The notes under the pieces were generated by a model, which was given only the letters and a program-made list of their open reading frames with translations, had not been told where the DNA came from and searched no databases. The translations under genes were made by a program, and so were the position numbers. From assembly GCA_039821605.1 (NCBI GenBank), contig JBCBNV010000004.1, positions 372,001-436,000 on the forward strand: a stretch of DNA of 64,000 nucleotides, given 5' to 3'. Shown here piece by piece: positions 34,100 through 41,783 of this stretch. This DNA comes from CALBPI01 sp039821605. GTDB lineage: Bacteria > Pseudomonadota > Gammaproteobacteria > Steroidobacterales > Woeseiaceae. How positions within the stretch are numbered: the first letter of the stretch is position 1; the number at the start of each line of letters is the position of its first letter.

Positions 34100-35002
34100 T
34101 CAGAGCGGGAATCCCAGCTCGGAGAGCATCTTGTTGCGCGTCGCGTTGATTGTCGGGAGCTGCCGCGCCAGTTCTCGCGCATCGGCGCCACCGCCTTCAA
34201 AAACGGGCGCGAGACATCGGGTCGCAACCTTGGCGGTCAAGGCGTCGGTGTCGTCATCGATCTCTGGGCCCGTGAGCATCAAGAACGAGAGCCGGTCGGC
34301 AACCTGTACGCAGTAGTTCATGGCGTCGGGCGAGCCCGCCTCGATCAGGTCGAGCTTCCCGCCATGGTGGGTTCGAACGGCGTCTGAGATGGTTCGGGGT
34401 AGACCCCAGTGCTTGCAGGCGAGGTAGCCGAGTTCGCTATGCGTAAACTCGAACACGTCGTAGTCGGCGTCGATGAGATGCTCGGGCGTGTCCCACTGGT
34501 GGTCGTCGACGGCGAGCAGCTGCGCCGAGGCGTGCTCGAGCATCACGAATCGACCGATATCGTGGAGTAAGCCCGCGAGGTAGGCGTGGTCAGGCGCGAT
34601 CCCAAGCGACGGGGTTCGGGCAGCGACGGCTTCTGCCGTGACGGCCGCGGTTATCGAGTGTTGCCAGAGTCGCACCTGGCTCGGGTCCGTCGGCATGAAG
34701 ACTCGCTGCACCGCCAGCGATGTTGTCAGCGATCGAACGGTATCTGTGCCGACGCGTACCAGCGCTTCACGAATCGACACCATGGGGGCAACGGGGCATG
34801 ACGCGGCCGAGTTGGCCAGTGCGACGACTCGCACGGCGAGCGCCGGGTCCTCGCGCGCCAGTCTCGCGAATTCCTCGAAATAGTCATCGTCGTCTACGTC
34901 GAGCTGCAACAGGCTGACAAGCACTTGCGGTAGCAAGGGCAACTCGTCGACCTTGTGCGCAAGGTCGCTCAAGGCGCGCGTATTGTCGACGTGTGCGTTC
35001 AC
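34100..35002 (-). CDS. HDOD domain signalling protein
   Basis: 300 residues. The HDOD fold spans about 15-220: DELPLLPQVLVSLLQLDVDD, then LANSAASCPVAPMVSIREAL, and an HD-like GLLHDIGRFVMLEH. HDOD proteins are usually regulatory rather than phosphodiesterases. The GTG start overlaps the stop of the HD-GYP gene (GTGA at 34999-35002), so both are made from one message. Pairing with an HD-GYP protein suggests a joint role in cyclic-di-GMP-related signalling. Confidence 0.88.
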   Translation of the reverse strand: MNAHVDNTRALSDLAHKVDELPLLPQVLVSLLQLDVDDDDYFEEFARLAREDPALAVRVVALANSAASCPVAPMVSIREALVRVGTDTVRSLTTSLAVQRVFMPTDPSQVRLWQHSITAAVTAEAVAARTPSLGIAPDHAYLAGLLHDIGRFVMLEHASAQLLAVDDHQWDTPEHLIDADYDVFEFTHSELGYLACKHWGLPRTISDAVRTHHGGKLDLIEAGSPDAMNYCVQVADRLSFLMLTGPEIDDDTDALTAKVATRCLAPVFEGGGADARELARQLPTINATRNKMLSELGFPL

Positions 35003-35967
35003 GCGCAGCCGAGTCCATTGCCTTGTGTGGCGAAATCCAGGCCGTCCTCAATCAGGTCCAGACAGGCGTCGACGACACGTTCGTCAAAGTGGCTACCGCG
35101 ACCTTTCGTGATGGTTTCACGCGCGACGTCGACGTCCAGTGCCGGTCGGTAGGGGCGGTGCGCGCAAATCGCCTCGACCACATCTGCCACCCCGACGATG
35201 CGCGCGGCGCTACCGATGGCATCACCCTTCAGGCCGCGCGGATACCCCGTGCCGTCCAGTCGCTCATGGTGCTGCAAGACGATTTCCCCGATTACGTCGG
35301 GGAGATTCAGGTCGCGGATGAGTGTGTACCCCGTGTCGGGGTGCAGCTTGATCAGGTTCATCTCGGCGTTGGCCAGTCGGCCGGGGCGATTCAGAATGCT
35401 GATAGGGACACTGATCTTGCCAATGTCGTGAATCAGTGCGCCGAGATAGACGTGATGTGACCACAGCGCATCGTAGCCCAGTGACTGCGCGAGGCGACGT
35501 GACAGGACGGCAACCGATCTCGAGTGGTTCGAGGTGTAGGGATCGGTGAGAGCCAACGTTTGCAGCAGGGTGTGGACCGTGTCCGAGACCGAAATGCCGG
35601 AGTTGCGCACGAGCTCGGCCTCTGCGGCTGCTATCGCGTTCTCCGGCGTGACGTCCTCGAGGATGTAGACCGCGCCGTACAGGCGAGAGTCGGTGTCACA
35701 GCGCCGTGGCTGCACGATGCGTCCCAGCGCGCTCGTCACGGGCAACACGCTAACGCCAGCGCCGCCATCGGTGAGCCAAGGGGCGACGTCGCCGAGTCGC
35801 TTGCCGACAAGACTCAGAATGGGCGCGTCGGCGAGCTCCGAGAACTTGCGATTGACGCGCAACAACAGGCCCCCGGAGTCGACGACGATGATCGCGTCGC
35901 TTACGGCGTCGAGAGTGGCGACCCACTGTTGGTGCAGGTCGTCATACCAGGACGGTGGTGAGTCCAT
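34999..35967 (-). CDS. PAS-HD-GYP domain protein (probable cyclic-di-GMP phosphodiesterase)
   Basis: 322 residues. A PAS-like sensor at about 10-110 (LDAVSDAIIVVDSGGLLLRV) precedes an HD-GYP domain. The catalytic signatures are intact: NHSRSVAVLSRRLA, LIHDIGKISVP (HD) and HHERLDGTGYPRGL (GYP). Such enzymes linearise cyclic-di-GMP to pGpG or GMP. ATG 35967 is chosen over the upstream ATG at 35997 because AGGACG lies 5 bases before it. It is coupled to the HDOD gene downstream. Confidence 0.9.
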   Translation of the reverse strand: MDSPPSWYDDLHQQWVATLDAVSDAIIVVDSGGLLLRVNRKFSELADAPILSLVGKRLGDVAPWLTDGGAGVSVLPVTSALGRIVQPRRCDTDSRLYGAVYILEDVTPENAIAAAEAELVRNSGISVSDTVHTLLQTLALTDPYTSNHSRSVAVLSRRLAQSLGYDALWSHHVYLGALIHDIGKISVPISILNRPGRLANAEMNLIKLHPDTGYTLIRDLNLPDVIGEIVLQHHERLDGTGYPRGLKGDAIGSAARIVGVADVVEAICAHRPYRPALDVDVARETITKGRGSHFDERVVDACLDLIEDGLDFATQGNGLGCA

Positions 35968-36055
35968 TGCCGTCCTTTGCTTGGATTCCACTGGCATGTT
36001 TCGCTCAAGGCTGTCTTAGCAGCGTCGAGTTTTTTAGCGGCCAGCTCCTCCGGAA

Positions 36056-37021
36056 CTAAAGGGGCGCGGGTGTGGCGAGGCAGAACCGGTCACCTTCCCG
36101 CGCAATGCGGAAGCCGCGGCGCAACACTTGTTGTGACTCGGGGGAACCCGGATCGCGTATCGGGTTGCTGTGGTTGTAGTGAATGAAATGCAACCGCGCA
36201 CGCTGTTCTTCGGGTAAGTGCTGCAGGCGCTGCATGGTGGCAACGACCCGCGGATGCGGAATCTGGCTCATGTCGCGACCCGGTAGCTCGTTGTCGTCGA
36301 AGAAGGTGGCGTCAACGAACGCCAGATCCACGTCATCGAGCAGGCGCTCGAGTTCGGTGCCGTGGTCGTCCGTCCATTGCTGCCAGCTGTCGATGTCGGG
36401 CACGAAGAGGAATGACCGCTCACGTGTCCGGACGATGTAGGCGGCCGTCTCCGAGAATTCGTCGCGATGTGGCACGAGCCGCGGCGTGACGGCGATGCCG
36501 CCCGGCAGCGTCCGGGCCTGGTCCGCGGCCAGCTCTTCGATACGGATGTTTTCAAGTGCGACGAGTTGCGACCACGGCCCATTGCGGCGCAAGTAATCGG
36601 CGAACCGGGGCAAGACCCAGACTGGAACGCCTTGCGCGCCAGCCGCCTCGCGGCCCAGGAACATGAGGCCCGCATAATGACCGATGTGCGCGTGGGTGAG
36701 AAAGATACCGTCGATGCCAAGCCCGGTCGCAGCGGTCGGCGCCACGCGGTCGAGACGCTGCAACTGCGCAGTCAGGTGTGGTGTCGCTTCGAACAGGTAG
36801 CGCCGGCCCAGGTTGTGGTCGACGAGCGCGAGTGCAGTTGCCGTCAGCCGCAGCGCGGGATCCCGCCATCCCGGGTCGACGGGGTTGCCAATCTGCGGTG
36901 CGCCGGCGTCCTGGCCCGTGCCGAGTACGATGAGCGAGACGCCGCAGTCGCTCGCCGTTGCAGTGGGCCCCAAGGCGGCAAACAGCAACGACAAGTGCAC
37001 GAGGAGGTGGCGCGCGGTCAT
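36056..37021 (-). CDS. exported PqqB-like metallo-beta-lactamase-fold hydrolase
   Basis: 321 residues. A signal peptide (LLVHLSLLFAALGPTATA) is followed by the PqqB-type start VLGTGQDAGAPQIGN and the metal-binding motif THAHIGHYAGLMFLG. Later metal residues lie in LVPHRDEF and VDATFFDDNE, with a final HYNHSNP. PqqB proper is cytosolic and belongs to PQQ synthesis; this one is predicted periplasmic and stands outside any pqq cluster. It may be a secreted relative with a different substrate. It is divergent from an ATPase gene. Confidence 0.85.
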   Translation of the reverse strand: MTARHLLVHLSLLFAALGPTATASDCGVSLIVLGTGQDAGAPQIGNPVDPGWRDPALRLTATALALVDHNLGRRYLFEATPHLTAQLQRLDRVAPTAATGLGIDGIFLTHAHIGHYAGLMFLGREAAGAQGVPVWVLPRFADYLRRNGPWSQLVALENIRIEELAADQARTLPGGIAVTPRLVPHRDEFSETAAYIVRTRERSFLFVPDIDSWQQWTDDHGTELERLLDDVDLAFVDATFFDDNELPGRDMSQIPHPRVVATMQRLQHLPEEQRARLHFIHYNHSNPIRDPGSPESQQVLRRGFRIAREGDRFCLATPAPL

Positions 37022-37095
37022 GAGCGCATGGTGTGTTGGACGAGCGCGGCTGTCAAAGCGAACAGGTGTCGCATCGCGTGCGTGGCACGCGGATA

Positions 37096-37136
37096 TTTCA
37101 TATACTATGAAACATTAGTTATGAATCATAGATAAC
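37096..37136. promoter_or_regulatory. two AT-rich palindromes between PqqB-like and ATPase genes
   Basis: TTTCATATACTATGAAA (37096-37112, perfect 7-bp arms) and, 5 bases later, GTTATGAATCATAGATAAC (37118-37136, containing TATGA-A-TCATA). Both use TCATA/TATGA half-sites. They lie 35-75 bases upstream of the ATPase start, so they are probable operators or a promoter region. The regulator is unknown. Confidence 0.45.
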
Positions 37137-37170
37137 GAAGCGGTCACTTGCACCGTAAGGAGCGTTCGCG

Positions 37171-38319
37171 ATGCCCACCGCGCCATCACGTATCGGCGAC
37201 ACTTTGTTCCCCATTGGTATTGCGACCGGCGCCGCGTTTTGCAATCGAAACGCGGAGCGCACGGCTTTGTCGCAGAACATCTTGTCGGGCTCGCACACGT
37301 GGATCATGGGCGTGCGGCGATTCGGCAAGACGAGCCTCGTGAGCCAGGTCGCGCTCGAGCTCGGGCGCAAACGCAGCGTCAAGGTGCATACCGAAAGCGT
37401 GGATCTGTTCGTGGTGCACAACATCACGACGCTCGACAAGGCGATCCGCGATGCTGTGGGCCGGCTTACAGCGCAGTTCGTGCCGCGGCGCCGCAAGGCC
37501 ATGGACGCGCTGCTCGAGATCTTCGATGCCTTCAAGCCCAAGGTGACGCTGGGCAGCAAGGGCATCTCGCTCGAGCTGTTCACGGCGGAGCCGTCGGCGG
37601 CCAGCATCAACGAGGTGCTGCTCGCGCTGGATCGCGCCGCGGAGGCCTACGACCGGCGCGCCGTACTCATCCTCGATGAATTCCAGCAGATCGCGCTCAT
37701 CGACCGGCAACACGCTATCGAGGGCGCGATCCGCAATGTCGCGCAGCGTACGATGGCCACGAGCTTTGTATTCCTGGGCAGCGAACGCACGTTGCTGCAG
37801 CAAATGTTCGAGAACCGGAAGCGACCGCTCTACAAGCTTTGCCGACGGCTCAACGTGGGACGCATCGCCGCCGAGCATTACCACGCCTATTTCGAGGACG
37901 CGGCCAAGGCGCGTTGGCAGAAGAAGCTGCGTGACGATTCCGCGGAACGCATTCTCGAGGTGACCGACCGCCACCCGTTCTACGTGAATCTGCTCTGCCT
38001 CGAGCTTTGGCGGCACCGCAATCCGCCGAAGCCCGCGGACGTCACCGCGCTCTGGGAGAGTCTGCTCGAGAAGGAGCGCCACGAGATCCACCTGGCGCTG
38101 AGCACGCTGTCGACAAACCAGCGTGCGGTGCTTGCCGCGTTGGCGCGGCGCCCCACCTCAAGGCCGACTTCGAAGGAATTCCTGGCCGCCGCGGGCATGG
38201 CCGCGTCGTCGATGAACCAGGCTGTGGACGTATTGCTGAACAAAGACTTCCTGCGCCGCGACGAAGCGGATGTCTACGAAGTCATCGATCCGCTTGTGAA
38301 GGCCTATTTGGCGCGGTAG
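37171..38319 (+). CDS. P-loop ATPase (AAA/STAND-like), possibly with winged-helix C-terminus
   Basis: 382 residues. Walker A is GVRRFGKTSL (about residues 47-56) and Walker B is VLILDEFQQIAL (about 165). The layout matches the archaeal-type ATP-binding family of STAND NTPases (an N-terminal 'NR..E...L' entry, then the P-loop, then a C-terminal winged-helix region at ~310-382: STLSTNQRAVLAALARRPTS, LLNKDFLRRDE). These proteins often act in signalling, plasmid maintenance or defence, but no partner effector is adjacent. TAAGGAG precedes the ATG. It is transcribed away from the PqqB-like gene. Confidence 0.75.
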   Translation: MPTAPSRIGDTLFPIGIATGAAFCNRNAERTALSQNILSGSHTWIMGVRRFGKTSLVSQVALELGRKRSVKVHTESVDLFVVHNITTLDKAIRDAVGRLTAQFVPRRRKAMDALLEIFDAFKPKVTLGSKGISLELFTAEPSAASINEVLLALDRAAEAYDRRAVLILDEFQQIALIDRQHAIEGAIRNVAQRTMATSFVFLGSERTLLQQMFENRKRPLYKLCRRLNVGRIAAEHYHAYFEDAAKARWQKKLRDDSAERILEVTDRHPFYVNLLCLELWRHRNPPKPADVTALWESLLEKERHEIHLALSTLSTNQRAVLAALARRPTSRPTSKEFLAAAGMAASSMNQAVDVLLNKDFLRRDEADVYEVIDPLVKAYLAR

Positions 38320-38325
38320 CGGTTG

Positions 38326-38850
38326 ATGGGTGACTCATCCTTGAACCCTGCAGAAGCGGACGTTCTGGCCAGGATGTTCGCAGCGTTCCCCTCGTCCCGC
38401 GTGCTGTCCGAGGACGAAATACGACCGACGCCGCACCCGGGCATCAACCTCGAAGCAGACCAAGTGGCGCGTTATTTCGCGGGTAAGGCTTGGGATCAAG
38501 TGACACTCGCCGATTTACATCAAGACTACGTCGGTGACGCGTCCGCCTGTCTCGGCTTCATGACGGTTCGAGCATTCGGCTATTTTCTTCCCGCGTATCT
38601 GCGCGAATGCGTTCTATGGCTTTACGAGGCGGATATGACCTTTGATTCAACCCTGGAGCGGCTTACCCCGAGCGCCTCTCACATGGCGCCCGAGGAATTC
38701 TCGGAGTTTACGCAAGCGCTCTCACAGGCGCAGAAGTCGGCCATCGCTCATAGCCTGAGCTACAATTCTCGCTGTTGTATCGCCCTGGGCGGGCTTGATG
38801 ATGATTTCGCAGGGTCTGCGTTGCAGGAGTATTGGGGAGAATTCTCTTGA
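38326..38850 (+). CDS. hypothetical protein, lower GC than neighbours
   Basis: 174 residues, soluble. It contains YVGDASACLGFMTVRAFGYF and LPAYLRECVLWLYEAD, which loosely resemble small DUF6714-like proteins; that is a weak match from memory. ATG 38326 is used although a TTG precedes it. The stop overlaps the TTG start of the next gene (TTGA). The base composition looks less GC-rich than the flanks, which suggests recent acquisition of this pair. Confidence 0.6.
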   Translation: MGDSSLNPAEADVLARMFAAFPSSRVLSEDEIRPTPHPGINLEADQVARYFAGKAWDQVTLADLHQDYVGDASACLGFMTVRAFGYFLPAYLRECVLWLYEADMTFDSTLERLTPSASHMAPEEFSEFTQALSQAQKSAIAHSLSYNSRCCIALGGLDDDFAGSALQEYWGEFS

Positions 38851-39281
38851 CTAACAGATACATTGAAGCGTCAAAGATTCGCATTGTCGCTGCGCTTTCA
38901 TTCCTGACAATCGTTGGCGCAGCTACCATGGGTATCCTACTGCCCAGATCGGCCTTAGACGCTTGTCTCGATAAGTTCGAGATTGCGATGTCAGTCCCGT
39001 TTTTCGTGGGCTCGATGTCTCTGTTGGTTTTTGGCTTTGTTGCCGTGTGTTTCCGCGCGTGGGCGCGGTGGCCACTTTTGGTCGGCGTCCTGCTGATTTG
39101 GGGTCACGGGATCTACTCGAGTGCTGCAGGCGGAAAGAACCCTCTGCTGACGGCTCTCGAGCTCGCTGAACCGGTTCTCCTCGGCTCACTCTTCACGCTA
39201 CTTTTCCTTTTCGGGAAGTATGAAAAAGAGGGACCCCCAGAGCAGGTCGACAGTGTAGAGGTCACTTCGCCCGCTGATTAA
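38847..39281 (+). CDS. four-helix membrane protein, lower GC
   Basis: 144 residues from the TTG at 38847, which has GGGGAG 7 bases upstream and overlaps the previous stop. Four hydrophobic helices lie at about 12-32, 44-66, 70-90 and 102-122, with an acidic tail. No family recognised. It is coupled to the upstream hypothetical gene and its end overlaps the convergent acyl-CoA dehydrogenase gene by 20 bases. Confidence 0.6.
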   Translation: MTNRYIEASKIRIVAALSFLTIVGAATMGILLPRSALDACLDKFEIAMSVPFFVGSMSLLVFGFVAVCFRAWARWPLLVGVLLIWGHGIYSSAAGGKNPLLTALELAEPVLLGSLFTLLFLFGKYEKEGPPEQVDSVEVTSPAD

Positions 39282-40425
39282 ACCGCCGCCCCACCATCGC
39301 GCTCGCGATGTTGGTTTTCTGGATGTCGATAGCGCCGCCCGCGATGCCCCAGCCCCAGGCGTCGCGCATGCGGCGCTCGATGCGGTATTCCTTGGAGTAG
39401 CCGTAGCCGCCCATGAGCTGTACTGCGTTGCCTGTCACCGTGCGTGAGATCTCGTTGGCGAAGCACTTGGCGATTGAGCTTTCCTGGATGCTCGGCATGC
39501 CAGCCTCGGCGTTTGAAATGGCGCGGTGGATGAGCAGGCGTGCCGCGTCGACCTGCATCTGCATTTCGGCGAGACGTAACTGCACGGCCTGGAAATCGAT
39601 AATCGGTTTGCCGAACTGCTTGCGCTCCTGCACGTAGCCGATGACTTCGTCGAGCGCGCCCGCGGCCTGCGCCATGGACATGGTCGCGTTGCCGCAGCGC
39701 TCGAGGTCGAAGGCCTGCATGAGCTTCTTGAAGCCGCCCGCGCCGACCACGACGTTGTCGAGCGGTATCTCGACGTCATCCAGAAAGATGTCCGAGGAGG
39801 GCACGCCGCGAAAGCCCATCAGGTGTTCCTGCTCACCGAAGCTCACGCCCTTCGTGTCCTTGTCGATGAACACGGCGCCGATGCCCTTGGCGCCCGGGTC
39901 GTCGCTCATGCGGCAGTACACGAGATAGCCGTCGGCGTGGCCGCCGCCCGAGCACCAGCGCTTCATGCCGTTGATGCGGACGCTGTCGCTGCCGATTTCG
40001 GCGCGGGTGGTCAGGTCTGTAAGCGCGCTGCCCGCGTTGGGTTCGCTCATGGCGATGGCCACGACCATCTCGCCCGCGCACACGGCGGGCACGACGAGCT
40101 GCTTGAGGGCGTCGCTGCCAAAATGCTCGATGGCCTTGACGGGGCCCGTGCAGCTCTCGAACACAGGGAACGCGATCGCCGATGAGATCTTGCCGAACTC
40201 CTCGAGCACGATGAGCGCGTCGAGGCTCGTCTGGCCGAGGCCGCCCAGTGCTTCCGGAATGTTGATTCCGAGAAAGCCCATCTCGGCGTATTCCTTGATG
40301 AGCTCGTGCGTCGGCGGCTCGGTCGTACGCTCGATGTGGTCGGCCAGCTCGGGCAGCTTGTCCTGTGCGTAAGCCCGCGCCGCGCTTTGCATTTCCTGCT
40401 GCGCCTCGGTGAGTCGAAAGTCCAT
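39262..40425 (-). CDS. acyl-CoA dehydrogenase
   Basis: 387 residues, full length. Signatures are AMSEPNAGSALTDLTTRAE, WCSGGGHADGYLVYCRMS and YVQERKQFGKPI, with GGYGYSKEYRIERRMRDAW near the end. The usual C-terminal catalytic Glu of the YEGT loop is replaced (GIAGGAIDIQ), but an alternative Glu stands in FDLERCGNATMSMAQAAG, the place used by isovaleryl-CoA and long-chain dehydrogenases. It would introduce an alpha-beta double bond in an acyl-CoA, passing electrons to ETF. It is divergent from the Rieske gene with a palindrome between, so probably part of the same catabolic unit. ATG 40425 starts directly at the N-terminal MDFRLTEAQ. Confidence 0.92.
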   Translation of the reverse strand: MDFRLTEAQQEMQSAARAYAQDKLPELADHIERTTEPPTHELIKEYAEMGFLGINIPEALGGLGQTSLDALIVLEEFGKISSAIAFPVFESCTGPVKAIEHFGSDALKQLVVPAVCAGEMVVAIAMSEPNAGSALTDLTTRAEIGSDSVRINGMKRWCSGGGHADGYLVYCRMSDDPGAKGIGAVFIDKDTKGVSFGEQEHLMGFRGVPSSDIFLDDVEIPLDNVVVGAGGFKKLMQAFDLERCGNATMSMAQAAGALDEVIGYVQERKQFGKPIIDFQAVQLRLAEMQMQVDAARLLIHRAISNAEAGMPSIQESSIAKCFANEISRTVTGNAVQLMGGYGYSKEYRIERRMRDAWGWGIAGGAIDIQKTNIASAMVGRRFNQRAK

Positions 40426-40487
40426 CGGCCTGGTTACCCGCCCGCTCTGAGAACGCTTGCGAGCATACCGCAGCGACCCCAAGAAAA

Positions 40488-40531
40488 AAACAGTCATGAT
40501 TGTTTCTTTTAGAGACCCGCTTACCTATACT
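40488..40531. promoter_or_regulatory. palindrome and promoter between acyl-CoA dehydrogenase and Rieske genes
   Basis: AAACAGTCATGATTGTTT (40488-40505) is an 18-base near-perfect palindrome (one mismatched pair). A TATACT box at 40526-40531 lies 38 bases upstream of the Rieske start and could be its -10. The palindrome is placed where a repressor could control both divergent genes; the regulator is not in the window. Confidence 0.4.
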
Positions 40532-40568
40532 GGAATTCGGGAAGTTACGCACTTGGGAGGGAGCCGGC

Positions 40569-41783
40569 GTGGACCAGGCCGTTATGCAGCGCATCGAAGA
40601 GGGCATGGCCTATGAGGCTGCGCGCAAAGCGCCGCCGCCGGGTTTCCCGCAGTTGCCCAAGATCCCTGGCGGCCGCTACGTCGCCTCCGAATTCCAGGCG
40701 CTCGAGCGCGAACACCTTTGGCGCAAGGCCTGGGTCTACGCGGGTCACATGGATGAGTTTCCGGCCGCGGGCAGCTTCAAGATGTTCACGCGGACCGGGT
40801 CGCCCATCTTCCTCGTGCGCGGCCGCGACGACACCGTGCGTGCCTTCTACAACACCTGTCAGCACCGCGGCGGCCCGCTCGTCAAACAGGACTGCGGCAA
40901 AGTCAGGAGCCTCGTCTGTGGCTACCACGGCTGGAGCTACGACTTCGAGGGCCAGCTCATCGGCCTGCGTGACGAGCGCGACTTCCCTGATTTCGACAAA
41001 AGCACGCACAAGTTGAAGCAGGTCCGCTGCGAGCGCTTTGGCAACTGGCTGTTCGTGAGCGAAGACCCGAACGCCGAACCGTTGCTCGATTACCTCGGGC
41101 CCGTTGCGCCGCACTTCGCGAGCTACGAGATCGACAACCTGCGCCTCGTCGAAAGCGAGTCGTTCGACGTGGCCTGCAACGTCAAGGTGATCCAGGACGC
41201 GTTCCTCGAGGTCTACCACCTGCGCTCGATTCATCAGCAGACCGTGGACCGATTCCTCGACCACACAGGCACCACGATCACGCTCTGGCCACGCGGCCAT
41301 TCGCTCATGGTCACGCCGAACCGCCGCCCCGACTGGGTCGACCCGGGCACCGTCGGCATGGCCGAGATTGCCTCGATGCCCGACCTTGTCGCCAACAACA
41401 ACTTCAGTTACAACATCTACCCGAACATCGTCACGCCTACGGCCAAAACGGGCATGCCGTTCATCCTGTTCTGGCCCGACGGCGACAAGCACACGAAGCT
41501 CGACGTGCACTGGTTCGCGCCCGACTGGGGCGACGGCGAGCGCGACCCGCTCTGGGACCGGCGCATCGCCAACTTCGACCGCATCCTCGAAGAGGACACG
41601 CAGTTCGCGCCACAGATCCAGGCCTCTGTCGAGTCGCCGGGCTTCGAAGGCATCCCGCTCAACTACCAGGAGCGGCGCATCTACCACTGGCACGAGGAAC
41701 TCGACCGTCGCATCGGGCTCGCCAACCTGCCCGCGGGGCTCGCCGTCGAGCCCATGCTCGCCGACTTTGTCCTTTCCGAATGA
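40569..41783 (+). CDS. Rieske non-haem iron oxygenase, alpha subunit
   Basis: 404 residues. Rieske [2Fe-2S] ligands are C97-x-H99 (NTCQHRGG) and C117-x2-H120 (CGYHGW). The catalytic iron site shows D210 (KVIQD), H217 (LEVYH) and H222 (RSIHQ), with the usual bridging Asp. The protein hydroxylates or cleaves an aromatic, cyclic or steroidal substrate with O2; reductase and ferredoxin are not adjacent. GTG 40569 is chosen because GGGAGGGAG sits just upstream. It overlaps the next gene by ATGA and leads a six-gene rightward run. Confidence 0.9.
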   Translation: MDQAVMQRIEEGMAYEAARKAPPPGFPQLPKIPGGRYVASEFQALEREHLWRKAWVYAGHMDEFPAAGSFKMFTRTGSPIFLVRGRDDTVRAFYNTCQHRGGPLVKQDCGKVRSLVCGYHGWSYDFEGQLIGLRDERDFPDFDKSTHKLKQVRCERFGNWLFVSEDPNAEPLLDYLGPVAPHFASYEIDNLRLVESESFDVACNVKVIQDAFLEVYHLRSIHQQTVDRFLDHTGTTITLWPRGHSLMVTPNRRPDWVDPGTVGMAEIASMPDLVANNNFSYNIYPNIVTPTAKTGMPFILFWPDGDKHTKLDVHWFAPDWGDGERDPLWDRRIANFDRILEEDTQFAPQIQASVESPGFEGIPLNYQERRIYHWHEELDRRIGLANLPAGLAVEPMLADFVLSE

